Positions 44,497 through 53,019 of a stretch of DNA of 64,000 nt are shown one piece after another. Within the stretch, counting starts at the first letter, position 1. Each line of letters starts with the position of its first letter. This DNA comes from Melioribacteraceae bacterium (GTDB lineage Bacteria > Bacteroidota > Ignavibacteria > Ignavibacteriales > Melioribacteraceae). The translations under genes were made by a program, and so were the position numbers. The stretch lies in contig JAEINS010000006.1 in NCBI GenBank assembly GCA_016342755.1, forward strand, positions 186,001-250,000. Reading direction: 5' to 3'. The notes beneath the pieces were generated by a model, which made no database searches, had not been told where the DNA came from, and saw only the letters and a program-made list of their open reading frames with translations.

Positions 44497-44810
44497 AATA
44501 TCTCACTTATATTTAAATATTTATTCTATTTCCCAATTAAAAAACGGCATAAAAAAACCTTCTTTTTTTGAGAAGGATTTTTGAAAATTAAAACGCCAAA
44601 TATACGGAAAGTTTTTGAAATATTAACATGGTATTTTCAGAAGGCTAAGAGCCGGAAAATTAAAATGACAGGATTTATCTTTAATGGTCAAACCGGGTTA
44701 TTCAGTCTACTAATATTATCTTAAAAAAAACTCAAATCTCAGGCAACATTTTTTTGTATCGTGAGTCTAAAACAATATCGAAATTGAAAAGATATAAGGT
44801 TTAGAAAATT
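44497..44810. other. Divergent intergenic region, 314 bp
   Basis: Spacer between ychF (minus) and the DUF5916 gene (plus). It contains a minus-strand terminator-like hairpin at 44551-44576, described separately. No coding frame or known RNA was recognised. Confidence 0.4.
44551..44576 (-). terminator. Minus-strand terminator-like hairpin in the ychF leader region
   Basis: On the minus strand CCTTCT-CAAAAAA-AGAAGG followed by seven T. It sits 55-80 nt upstream of the ychF ATG on the same strand, yet no gene lies upstream on that strand before the divergent DUF5916 gene. It may end a short leader RNA or guard ychF from read-through. Confidence 0.6.
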
Positions 44811-47444
44811 ATGAAGAAAGTGTTACTGATTTTATTTTTAATTCCTCTTATAATTACAACAACAATGGCAAAAGGGCAGGCTCCCAAAGAAAAAGAATTT
44901 AAGGCATCAAAAGTTTTATCAAAAATTAATGTTGATGGTAAACTTGATGAACAGGTCTGGAAAAAAATGCCCGTAAGCGGATTTACACAGCGTGATCCGG
45001 AAGAAGGAAAACCAGCATCAGAAAAAACAGAAGTCTGGGTAGCGTACGATGAAGCAAACATTTATGTTGCCGCAAAAATGTATGATGTAGATCCGGATAA
45101 AATTGATAGAAGTTTAGCAAGGCGGGATAGCTGGATGGAATCTGACTGGTTTTTCTTTGAAGTTGATCCGTATCTTGATAGAAGAACGGGGTACTTTTTT
45201 GCAGTGAATCCGGGGGGATCGCTGCTTGACGGTACTTTTTTTAATGACGGCTGGGATGATGATTCATGGGATGGTATTTGGGATGTAAAGACGAATATTG
45301 ATAGTGAAGGCTGGACTGTTGAAATGAAAATTCCTTTTGCCCAGCTTCGATTCAATAAATCGGAGGACATGACGTGGGGAGTAAATTTTGTTCGTAAGAT
45401 TAAAAGGAAAAAGGAGAATTCGTTTTACGTAATGGTTCCCAAAAAAGAGAGCGGATATATTTCGCACTTTGCTGAAATGAATAATTTAACAGGAATTGAA
45501 CCAAAGCAGAGATTAGAAGTTCTTCCGTATTATGTGCAAAAAGCCCAATATTTGGTACATGATATTGAAGATCCATTTTACGAAGGTAATCAGTATAAAA
45601 ATTCATTTGGTGCTGATCTTAAAGTAGGAATCGGGAGTAATCTTAATCTGGATATGACGATAAACCCCGATTTTGGTCAGGTGGAAGTTGATCCGGCAGA
45701 ATTAAATTTAACTGCGTTCGAAACATTCTTCCAGGAAAAAAGACCGTTTTTTATAGAAGGACAGAATATATTTATGTTTGGTCATGGAGGAGCAAATAAT
45801 AATTGGGGATTTAACTTTAGCATACCAGATATATTTTATTCGAGAAGAATAGGGCGAAGTCCGCAGGGCGAAAATGAACATGAAGGTTATTCAGACAGAC
45901 CTTCTGAAACCAGAATTCTGGGTGCTGCTAAGTTAACGGGAAAGATAGCGGAAAACTGGTCGGTTGGAGCTTTAAGCGCGGTAACAGAAAGAACCTTTTC
46001 AATTACCGATTCAAGCGGCGTACGTTTTAAAGACCAGATAGAACCATTTACACATTATGGCGTTTTTAGAACAAGAGGCGAATTTAATAAGGGTAAACAG
46101 GCTTTAGGGTTTATAGCAACAGCGGTAAACCGCGATCTTAATTCAGATAATTTATCATCGTTTTTAACAAAAGAAGCCTATACTTTTGGTATGGACGGCT
46201 GGACTTTTCTGGATGAAGACGAAGAATATGTAATTACCGGAAATATTATAGGATCTTATGTATCAGGTTCTAAAGAAGCAATTACAAATCTTCAGGAAAG
46301 ATCTTATAGATATATGCAAAGACCTGATGCAACTTATGCAATTTTAGATGAGAACAGAACAAATTTAAGCGGATGGTTTTCAAGAATAATGTTTAATAAG
46401 CAAAAGGGAAATATAAGAATAAATGCGGCTCTGGGTGCGGCATCGCCAACTTTTGAAAATAATGATTTGGGTTTTCAATGGCTGGCCGACAGGTTAAACG
46501 GGCATGTTGTTTTTACGTACCGGTGGTTTGAACCTGACAGCACTTTATTCCGAAGTAAAACTCTTAATCTTGCGTATAATCAGAGCAGAGATTTTGAAGG
46601 TAATATACAAAGGAACGGATTATATTTTAGCGGTTACGGACAATTTCTAAATTATTACAGCAGCGAATTTAGTTTTAGTTATAATGCCGAATCTTTCAGT
46701 AAAACTTTAGCCAGAGGCGGTCCGCTTGTTAAAATGCCGTCAAATATAAATGCGAGATTGGGATTTTATTCTGATTCCCGTGAGAAATTTATTGCTTCTA
46801 TTGAAGGTTTTCATTGGAATGATTTTGAAGGAAGCAAAGATTACGGACTTGAGTTTGGTCTGGAATGGAAACCTAATACACAATTAAATGTTAGTATTAG
46901 CCCAGAATATAGTTATGAATACGCGACTTATCAGTGGGTTGGCAATTTTGAAGACGCGGTTTCTACAACTTACGGAAACAGATATGTTTTTGGTGAAATG
47001 AAAAGAGAAACCTATTCTGCTAATATCAGAGTTAACTGGACCTTCACTTCAAAGTTAAGTTTACAGGCCTTTATTCAGCCGTTTTTATCAGTCGGGCATT
47101 ATTCAGATTTCCATGAGTTAGCGGAAGCAAGCACGTTTAATTTTAATAATTTTACCGATGTTTCTTTTGATTCGGAAAATGAAGAATATACAATAAATCC
47201 GGAAGATGGCGGATCTGAGTTTACATTTTCTAATCCCGATTTTAATTTTAAGTCCTTTAGGGCAAATGTAGTTTTACGCTGGGAAGTTTTGCCAGGTTCG
47301 GTTTTCTATTTTGCATGGACTCATGATCAGATGAACTTTGATGATCCCGGACGTATGGATTTCAAAAACGATTTTAGCAATTTATTTCGTGAAGAAGCAG
47401 ACGATGTTTTCTTAGTTAAATTTTCTTACTGGTGGGATTATTAA
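44811..47444 (+). CDS. CBM9-like domain and DUF5916 outer-membrane barrel protein
   Basis: An 877-residue exported protein with a signal peptide (IITTTMAKGQA). Residues 35-215 are a CBM9-like beta-sandwich: INVDGKLDEQVWKKM and VWVAYDEANIYVAAKMYD. From about residue 230 the DUF5916 part starts, with LNLDMTINPDFGQVEVDPAELNL and FFQEKRPFFIEG. The rest is alternating beta-strand and aromatic-rich, like an outer-membrane barrel, and ends with an aromatic WDY. The function of the family is unknown. It stands alone with a palindrome 15 nt after the stop. Confidence 0.85.
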   Translation: MKKVLLILFLIPLIITTTMAKGQAPKEKEFKASKVLSKINVDGKLDEQVWKKMPVSGFTQRDPEEGKPASEKTEVWVAYDEANIYVAAKMYDVDPDKIDRSLARRDSWMESDWFFFEVDPYLDRRTGYFFAVNPGGSLLDGTFFNDGWDDDSWDGIWDVKTNIDSEGWTVEMKIPFAQLRFNKSEDMTWGVNFVRKIKRKKENSFYVMVPKKESGYISHFAEMNNLTGIEPKQRLEVLPYYVQKAQYLVHDIEDPFYEGNQYKNSFGADLKVGIGSNLNLDMTINPDFGQVEVDPAELNLTAFETFFQEKRPFFIEGQNIFMFGHGGANNNWGFNFSIPDIFYSRRIGRSPQGENEHEGYSDRPSETRILGAAKLTGKIAENWSVGALSAVTERTFSITDSSGVRFKDQIEPFTHYGVFRTRGEFNKGKQALGFIATAVNRDLNSDNLSSFLTKEAYTFGMDGWTFLDEDEEYVITGNIIGSYVSGSKEAITNLQERSYRYMQRPDATYAILDENRTNLSGWFSRIMFNKQKGNIRINAALGAASPTFENNDLGFQWLADRLNGHVVFTYRWFEPDSTLFRSKTLNLAYNQSRDFEGNIQRNGLYFSGYGQFLNYYSSEFSFSYNAESFSKTLARGGPLVKMPSNINARLGFYSDSREKFIASIEGFHWNDFEGSKDYGLEFGLEWKPNTQLNVSISPEYSYEYATYQWVGNFEDAVSTTYGNRYVFGEMKRETYSANIRVNWTFTSKLSLQAFIQPFLSVGHYSDFHELAEASTFNFNNFTDVSFDSENEEYTINPEDGGSEFTFSNPDFNFKSFRANVVLRWEVLPGSVFYFAWTHDQMNFDDPGRMDFKNDFSNLFREEADDVFLVKFSYWWDY

Positions 47445-47458
47445 AAAAAGATTAAGGA

Positions 47459-47489
47459 TAGCTGACATCTTTTGAAAAGATGTCAGCTA
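47459..47489. repeat. Perfect 15-bp palindrome after the DUF5916 gene
   Basis: TAGCTGACATCTTTT (47459-47473) and AAAAGATGTCAGCTA (47475-47489) are perfect inverted repeats around one G. The central CTGACATCT/AGATGTCAG is shared with the hairpin at 2947-2970. No U-tract follows on either strand, so it is more a dispersed palindromic element than a classic terminator. Confidence 0.65.
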
Positions 47490-47616
47490 TAAAAGCAAAA
47501 TTATGTAGTTGTGGATTATTTAGGCTGTTTTAAAACTCCCAAAAGTTGTGATTTAGAGGAGTGAAGTGACAAATAATACTTTTAAGATATCCTTATTGTT
47601 CTCCGGCAATAAACAT

Positions 47617-47925
47617 TTATTTTGGAATTCCTTTAAAAGGCACTTTTTTATTACACGCCGGACAAAAAAGATATTTCTCATTTATCCCGATATTCATTCC
47701 TTTAATATTTTGCCACATGCTTAACTCAATAATATTACTGCACTTTGTACATTTCCAATTATAGCTAATTGTACTCCAATGTATTAACATTACTGCTCCG
47801 GCAATTAACATCAGCAAACATAAATTTGAAATTAAAAGTGAATTAATTACAGCAAAAAAGAATGTGCCGGTAACACTTAAAACTAAAAGAGTAATCGAAG
47901 CTATAAAGTATTTTTTGTTGGGCAT
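47617..47925 (-). CDS. Small membrane protein with C-terminal zinc-ribbon cysteines
   Basis: A 102-residue protein. It has two TM helices (FIASITLLVLSVTGTFFFAVI and LLISNLCLLMLIAGAVMLI), then a soluble tail with WKCTKCSNIIEL and YLFCPACNKKVP, two CxxC pairs that form a zinc ribbon. The frame extends upstream to a GTG at 47988, but the first ATG at 47925 gives a normal membrane-protein start. Function unknown. Confidence 0.65.
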   Translation of the reverse strand: MPNKKYFIASITLLVLSVTGTFFFAVINSLLISNLCLLMLIAGAVMLIHWSTISYNWKCTKCSNIIELSMWQNIKGMNIGINEKYLFCPACNKKVPFKGIPK

Positions 47926-48009
47926 ATATAAATCCAAAATTTTAAATAAAACGAAAGATTGAAATAGACTAAAGCTAGAAAATCTCACTTATGTGATGAG
48001 TTTGTTTAA

Positions 48010-48429
48010 TCATCTTGTTTTTATAATTCCTTTTGAATTAATTGAAAGTAAATATTCCAATTCTACAATTTCCATAATACTTAATATTGGAATCCAGTAA
48101 TATAGATCAACAGAATTTCCGTTTTTAAAAATACATCCAAACTCTTCCAAACTTTTTTTTATTTCTAAGTTAGATACTCTTAATTTTAGAAGTGCTCTTA
48201 ATGAAGAGTCAACAGGCATATAATCTTTTGAGTATTTATTTATTAGATCTTCGTTAGTTCCCTTTTTAAGTCTAGCGTCTTTATAAAAATTTAATAAGTT
48301 TGTTTTAATACTTGAGCTAACTTTTAAATCGAAAGAATCTGATACTTCAATAATATATTCTCTGTCGCAACTAACAACAAAAAGTAATGCTAAAAAACAT
48401 ATAAAAATTGTTTTGATTGGTTTTTTCAT
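48010..48429 (-). CDS. Hypothetical lipoprotein, 139 residues
   Basis: A short secreted protein. The signal peptide MKKPIKTIFICFLALLFVVSC ends in a clear lipobox with Cys21. The mature part is mostly predicted helical with one further cysteine. I do not recognise a family. It lies 85 nt upstream of the small zinc-ribbon membrane protein on the same strand; a shared transcript is possible. Confidence 0.65.
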   Translation of the reverse strand: MKKPIKTIFICFLALLFVVSCDREYIIEVSDSFDLKVSSSIKTNLLNFYKDARLKKGTNEDLINKYSKDYMPVDSSLRALLKLRVSNLEIKKSLEEFGCIFKNGNSVDLYYWIPILSIMEIVELEYLLSINSKGIIKTR

Positions 48430-48584
48430 ATTTAATCTTTCCTGTTTACCCTGGTGAATTAAACTTAATAAATTGAAAAGTGTAATTCAATAAAAGAAAA
48501 ATGCAATATAGTTACTTTTGAGATGCGGCAACAAGGAATATTTGATATAAACAATATTCTTAGTCTCTTAAGGATAGATAACAT

Positions 48585-49928
48585 CTACAATAAATTACTT
48601 GCTAATTCTGATAACTCGGATCGTTCACCTTTTTCAAGATTAATATGAGAATAAAGTTTTTGTCCTTTAAATCGGTCTATAAGATAAGTTAACCCGTTTG
48701 ACTGTGAATCTAAGTAAGGATGATCAATCTGATAAATATCACCGGTTAAAACTATCTTTGCTCCGCCGCCTGCTCTTGTAATAATTGTTTTAACTTCGTG
48801 CGGAGTTAAATTCTGTGCTTCATCAACAATAAAAAAGATGCGCTGCAAACTTCTTCCGCGGATGTAGCTTAAAGGTTCAATAACCAGCTTATTCTCTTTT
48901 GTAAGCTGATTAAGAAGCTGAAAGTGTTTATCAGACTCCTTATACTGATCCTGAATCACTTTAAGATTGTCCCAAAGCGGCTGCATGTATGGTCCAATTT
49001 TGCTTTCAACATCGCCGGGTAAAAACCCAATATCTTTATTACTTAATGGTACAATCGGGCGTGCTATATAAATTTGCCTATAATTTTTTCTGGAAGCAAT
49101 TGCGCTTGCAAGAGCCAGAAGTGTTTTTCCCGTTCCGGCTTTACCAGTTAATGTAACAAGAGGTATATTATCATTTGTTAAAGCGTTTAGAGCAAAGGTC
49201 TGCTCGGCATTTCTTGGTGTAATTCCAAAAACATTTTCTTTATCAACCTTGTGAAACTTTTCTTTATTCTGATCTAACACAGAAAGAACTGATCTATTAT
49301 AACTACGCATTATGAAAAATTTATTGGGAATTAATTCTGCCTTAGTTTCAGATGCAATTTCCTCAAATGGAACTTCGAATGGTACTTTGTAAAATTTCTG
49401 AAGTATATTGTCGTTAAAATCATCAATAATTTCTTTTCCGCTATACAATTCTTCAACGTTTCTAATTCTATCGGTTGAGTAGTCTTCAGCCAATATACCA
49501 ATAGCTTTAGCCTTCATTCTTAGGTTAACATCTTTAGTAACTAAAATAACTTTCTTCTTATTAGCTTTTGTTGCCTTATTAAAAATCTCGTATGCTGTGC
49601 TCAATACCCTGTGATCGGGAGTATCGTCTTTAAAAGATTCTTTAATATGTGGCGACAAACCTTTTGTAATGTGAATGCGCACTTTCCCTTTTCCCTCACC
49701 AATTGAAACACCGCCGTTAAAAATAGCGTTCCCGGTAAGTGAATCAAGTGTTCGTACAAATTCACGGGCGTTAAGATTTATAACCTGATTGCCGCGTTTA
49801 AAATGATCAAGCTCTTCAATGGTTACCAGTGGGATTATTACGTTGTGTTCGTCAAATTGAGTAATACAGGTGGGATCGTGCAAAATAACATTTGTGTCTA
49901 AAATAAAACTTTTAGGTGTTTTAGCCAT
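48585..49928 (-). CDS. PhoH-family protein with N-terminal PIN domain
   Basis: A 447-residue protein of the PhoH2-type. Residues 1-150 form a PIN ribonuclease domain (FILDTNVILHDPTC, with acidic residues in VTIEELDHFKRG). Residues 225-447 form the PhoH ATPase: Walker A is TLTGKAGTGKTLLALASA, Walker B FFIVDEAQNLTPHEV, and ILTGDIYQIDHPYLD-like sensor residues follow. Such fusions act as RNA helicase-nucleases. It stands alone. Confidence 0.95.
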   Translation of the reverse strand: MAKTPKSFILDTNVILHDPTCITQFDEHNVIIPLVTIEELDHFKRGNQVINLNAREFVRTLDSLTGNAIFNGGVSIGEGKGKVRIHITKGLSPHIKESFKDDTPDHRVLSTAYEIFNKATKANKKKVILVTKDVNLRMKAKAIGILAEDYSTDRIRNVEELYSGKEIIDDFNDNILQKFYKVPFEVPFEEIASETKAELIPNKFFIMRSYNRSVLSVLDQNKEKFHKVDKENVFGITPRNAEQTFALNALTNDNIPLVTLTGKAGTGKTLLALASAIASRKNYRQIYIARPIVPLSNKDIGFLPGDVESKIGPYMQPLWDNLKVIQDQYKESDKHFQLLNQLTKENKLVIEPLSYIRGRSLQRIFFIVDEAQNLTPHEVKTIITRAGGGAKIVLTGDIYQIDHPYLDSQSNGLTYLIDRFKGQKLYSHINLEKGERSELSELASNLL

Positions 49929-50200
49929 ACTAAACCCGATTTGTAATTAGTAATAGTATAAGGTCAATATAAAAATTAAAACTAAAAAATAAAGACACAT
50001 AAGGGGGAGTAATTAATATTCTTTTTATGTAACTTTAATGACTTCTAAAATCTATAACTTAGATACCATTAGCTATAACTGATTATTAAGATTCTGTTAA
50101 TTTATACGCTAAACAAAAGGAACCAGGCATTGTTTTGTATAATCTTATTAAATATATAATATTTTGATTAAACTGATATACGCAAGGCGTGTCTTGGGAT
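49929..50200. other. Intergenic region left of the cassette-like array
   Basis: AT-rich spacer upstream of the first GTTGGCGGTA junction. I looked for an integrase gene, attI or the left arm of an attC site and saw none. It may hold the promoter reading into the DUF6884 gene. Confidence 0.35.
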
Positions 50201-50226
50201 GTTGGCGGTAAGGCAAAAAAATCAAA

Positions 50227-50646
50227 ATGAAACAAATAGTTTTAATATCATGTGTAAGCAAAAAACTTGAAAACAAATCAAAGGCAAAAGATTTGTATAT
50301 AAGTCCACTATTTAAGAAAAATCTAGAATATGCGTTATCCTTAAATCCTGATCACATTTTTATTCTTTCTGCTAAATATGGTTTAACCGGACTTAACAAG
50401 GAAGTTGAACCTTACGACAAAACACTTAACAAAATGAGTTCCATCGAAATAAAAGATTGGGCAAAATCAACATTAAACCAACTAAGAGAAATTACAAATT
50501 TAGAAAATGATGAATTTATATTTCTAGCTGGAAATAATTATAGAAAGTATTTACTCCCAGAAATTAAAAATTACAAAGTTCCTATGAAAGGTTTGCCCAT
50601 AGGAAAACAACTTCAATGGTTAACCATCAAGAATAAGAATGAGTAA
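50227..50646 (+). CDS. DUF6884-family protein
   Basis: A 139-residue protein beginning IVLISCVSKKLENKSKAKDLY, with HIFILSAKYGLTGLNKEVEPYDKTL near residue 45 and FLAGNNYRKYLLPEI near 97. These are the marks of DUF6884, distantly like YaaA-type proteins. DUF6884 genes are often found in mobile or defence islands, and a nucleic-acid-related role is a guess. It begins 16 nt after a cassette-type junction and overlaps the GIY-YIG gene by 8 nt. Confidence 0.75.
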   Translation: MKQIVLISCVSKKLENKSKAKDLYISPLFKKNLEYALSLNPDHIFILSAKYGLTGLNKEVEPYDKTLNKMSSIEIKDWAKSTLNQLREITNLENDEFIFLAGNNYRKYLLPEIKNYKVPMKGLPIGKQLQWLTIKNKNE

Positions 50647-51280
50647 AAACTGTAATACTTTACATCAATGGTTTAGCGGAATGAGAAAATTTTCATTCCC
50701 GTTTGATAAACAAGAAATACCTGAAAATGGAATCTATATTTTATTTGAAAAAGGAGAATTTGGTCACTCGGGAAATAGGATTGTAAGAATTGGAACCCAT
50801 ACTGGTGAGAATCAATTGCGCTCTCGACTAAATCAGCATTTCACTAGAGAAAATAAGGACAGAAGTATATTTAGAAAAAATATAGGAAGAGCATTATTGA
50901 ATAAAGACAATGATTCATTTCTTGAAAAATGGGAGATTGATTTAACTACAAAAAATGCAAAAGAAAAACTTTCACATTTAATTGATTTTGAAAAACAAAA
51001 AGAGATTGAGATGAAAGTAACTAAGTTTATACAAGATAATTTTTGGTTTGTTGTTTTTCAGGTTGAAAAAAAAACTGACAGACTTGACTTGGAGGGAAAA
51101 ATAATATCAACAATATCACTTTGTGAATATTGTAAACCATCTGAAAACTGGTTAGGTGATTTCTCTCCAAAAGAAAAAATTAGAAGATGTGGACTTTGGT
51201 TAGTGAATGAATTATGGAAGACACCATTATCTGAAAATGAAATGGAAAAATTAGGACAAATTTTAAAACAAAATAAATAA
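50639..51280 (+). CDS. GIY-YIG-like nuclease-family protein
   Basis: A 213-residue protein. The N-terminal 100 residues have ENGIYILFEKGEFG (GIY position), IVRIGTHTG (YIG position) and LRSRLNQHF with the conserved arginine, as in GIY-YIG endonuclease-like proteins. The C-terminal half contains CEYCKPSENWLG and a helical tail. The glutamate expected late in the domain is not clear to me, so activity is uncertain. It is translationally coupled to the DUF6884 gene and directly followed by the attC-like site. Confidence 0.7.
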   Translation: MSKNCNTLHQWFSGMRKFSFPFDKQEIPENGIYILFEKGEFGHSGNRIVRIGTHTGENQLRSRLNQHFTRENKDRSIFRKNIGRALLNKDNDSFLEKWEIDLTTKNAKEKLSHLIDFEKQKEIEMKVTKFIQDNFWFVVFQVEKKTDRLDLEGKIISTISLCEYCKPSENWLGDFSPKEKIRRCGLWLVNELWKTPLSENEMEKLGQILKQNK

Positions 51281-51282
51281 CC

Positions 51283-51420
51283 TGCCCATAACAAAGGCTC
51301 CTAAAACATGGCAAATTCGTACTCGGTGGAAACGTGGGCAATTCGTTCACACTTCACTTTCCTGTGGAAAGTAAAGTGCTCCGAAATTTTGCCACGTTTC
51401 ATAGCCAGACCGTTGGCGGT
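51283..51420 (+). other. attC-like recombination site (long imperfect palindrome)
   Basis: The spacer between the GIY-YIG stop and the next gene is one imperfect palindrome of about 138 nt. Outer arms are GCCCATAAC on the left and GTTGGCGG on the right. Next come GGCT with ATGGCAAA on the left and TTTGCCA with AGCC on the right. At the apex CACTTCACTTTCC and GGAAAGTAAAGTG pair around TGT with one mismatch. AAC and GTT at the ends match the general attC core, though the rest of the core differs from the classic consensus. Confidence 0.6.
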
Positions 51421-51430
51421 AATTAGATAA

Positions 51431-52195
51431 ATGCAGAACATAATCGAAAAACTGAAAGAATTAAGTAACCAAGTTGACTTGAAAAAAAGATTTGATTTCA
51501 GCTTTGACTTTTCCGATAAAATATTCAATTCGGTAGAAACTAAACGACTGAAAACTCATCAAAATCCGTTTGAACAAAATGTTGAATTGAAATGGATTCT
51601 AAACAAAAAATACAAATCTAATTCTGAACAGAGTTTTATAGATTTTTGGATTATTAATGTTTGGGGAGGAATTCGTGGATTTAAACCAACCGAAAAAAAT
51701 ATTGACAAAATATTCCGTTTTAAAAAACAGCTTGAAAAAGGCAGACTATCATTAGATTGCTTTAGTACAATTTCATCACTGTCAAAAATTTCATCTTTTT
51801 TACATCCAGAAAAATTTGTGATCTATAATTCAAGAGTTATTTACACCCTAAATTGGTTGATTTTGACTTGCGAAAATCAAAACGGATTGACTGAAAAATA
51901 TTATCCTATGCCAAGTGGTAGAAATAGAATAATTGCAGATTTTGATATGAATACAATTGTTAATGTTTCTCACATTTCGGAATATATAGACAAAGTAGAA
52001 TTGTTTGTATCGCAACAGCAAGCATATTTAAATTTTTGCAATTTTATCAGAAAAGCAACGAAAGAAATTTATGGAATAAATGCAAAACCATATGAACTTG
52101 AAATGTTATTATTTACATTAGCAGATAAAGAAATATTTAAAGATTTAAAAGATCGAATAAAAATAACTACTAGAAACAAAAACTGTAAGCAATAG
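51431..52195 (+). CDS. Hypothetical cassette protein, 254 residues
   Basis: Starts 19 nt after the GTTGGCGGTAA junction. It has no signal peptide or TM helix. Visible features are FWIINVWGGIRGFKP near residue 73, RLSLDCFSTISSLSKISSFLHPEKF near 103 and VIYNSRVIYTLNWLIL near 130. The middle has the helical look of a DNA-glycosylase-type helix-hairpin region, but I do not recognise a family. It is very AT-rich and lysine-rich like the other cassette genes. No second attC-like palindrome is evident after its stop. Confidence 0.6.
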   Translation: MQNIIEKLKELSNQVDLKKRFDFSFDFSDKIFNSVETKRLKTHQNPFEQNVELKWILNKKYKSNSEQSFIDFWIINVWGGIRGFKPTEKNIDKIFRFKKQLEKGRLSLDCFSTISSLSKISSFLHPEKFVIYNSRVIYTLNWLILTCENQNGLTEKYYPMPSGRNRIIADFDMNTIVNVSHISEYIDKVELFVSQQQAYLNFCNFIRKATKEIYGINAKPYELEMLLFTLADKEIFKDLKDRIKITTRNKNCKQ

Positions 52196-52331
52196 CAAAA
52201 CACGTAACTCTTCATACCGTCAACCCTTGCTAAAACCTATTAAAACAGATGTTTTCTCACATCTCTAAAAGTTTGCACTGACTGTACCCGGCATGACAAT
52301 CTTAAATGCTTTTTATTGAGAAGTGAAATCT

Positions 52332-52928
52332 CTAAACTTTTCTGCCAACAAATTTAATAACACTTGCAACACCTTTATGATGATTCCCTTCGTTCAATTC
52401 AATTTCAACTTTTTCAAATTTAATAAGATCAAGATCCTGAAAGTCGGTATAGATTTGTTCAAGTGTGTAGAGATAATCAAGTTTTTTTGGTCCGCCGGAA
52501 TTATACTTTAACTGATCTTCACTGAAACATTGCAGAATAACAGTTCCCCCGATTTTTAAACTATTCATAACATTTTTATGAATTTTAATACGAAGTTCTT
52601 CGCCCACATGAAGATAAAACAAACCAACTGCATCAAAGTAATCCGTTTTAGGAACATAATGGCTTAAATCTTCTACATGATAATTTATAGTTACATTATT
52701 TTCTCCGGCTAATTTTAAAGCTTTCTTTTTTGCTTCTTCGCTAAAATCTATAGCGTCAGTTTCCCAGCCTTTTTGGGCAGCAAAGACAGAATTTTTTCCT
52801 TCACCTTCACCAAGCAGAAGAATTTTTCCAGCGGTAAGTTCTTCTAATATTTCCTTAAAAAACGGAGTTGGTTCAGTTCCGTAAAAATATTCATCATGTG
52901 CAAATCTTTCGTCCCATGCTTCTTTCAT
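52332..52928 (-). CDS. Class I SAM-dependent methyltransferase (TehB/thiopurine-like)
   Basis: A 198-residue methyltransferase beginning WDERFAHDEYFYGTEPTPF, then KILLLGEGEGKNSVFAAQKGW as the SAM-binding motif, TDAIDFSEEA with the acidic ribose ligand, and DYFDAVGLFYLHV. This is the small TehB-like group, often linked to detoxification of metalloid or thiol compounds. Substrate not known. Divergent from the GroES-like gene. Confidence 0.85.
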   Translation of the reverse strand: MKEAWDERFAHDEYFYGTEPTPFFKEILEELTAGKILLLGEGEGKNSVFAAQKGWETDAIDFSEEAKKKALKLAGENNVTINYHVEDLSHYVPKTDYFDAVGLFYLHVGEELRIKIHKNVMNSLKIGGTVILQCFSEDQLKYNSGGPKKLDYLYTLEQIYTDFQDLDLIKFEKVEIELNEGNHHKGVASVIKFVGRKV

Positions 52929-52955
52929 TTTTTATCCTCATCCAAATTTTCTATT

Positions 52956-52987
52956 TTGATAAAAATAGTTATTATTTAGTAATTTTG
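52956..52987 (+). promoter_or_regulatory. Bacteroidota-type promoter for the GroES-like/tatA unit
   Basis: TTG at 52956-52958 and TAATTTTG at 52980-52987, spaced 21 nt, fit the TTG/TAnnTTTG consensus of the Bacteroidota sigma factor. The ATG lies 33 nt downstream. Confidence 0.55.
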
Positions 52988-53019
52988 TAGTTATAATTAT
53001 TAATCAATGTAAAGGAAAT

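Larger units (their letters stand above)
50201..51411 (+). mobile_element. Integron-cassette-like unit carrying DUF6884 and GIY-YIG genes
   Basis: The unit is bounded by two identical junctions, GTTGGCGGTA at 50201-50210 and 51412-51421. It contains two overlapping genes and ends with an attC-like palindrome. That is the layout of a cassette: recombination point, gene(s), attC. No integrase gene is present in the window, so it would be an attC cluster lacking integrase. The left border has only the right-hand part of a site. Confidence 0.55.

Noticed and set aside
44801-45606. Minus-strand frames of 67-102 codons opposite the DUF5916 gene
   Set aside because: Shadows of the coding strand: low-complexity serine- and proline-rich translations with no start-site support.
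51058-51528. Minus-strand frames overlapping the attC-like site
   Set aside because: The palindrome leaves both strands open by chance; no ribosome-binding site and no recognisable protein.
50227-52195. Complete toxin-antitoxin or restriction system in the cassette region
   Set aside because: The DUF6884, GIY-YIG and unknown genes do not match any known pair I can name, and no methyltransferase is adjacent.
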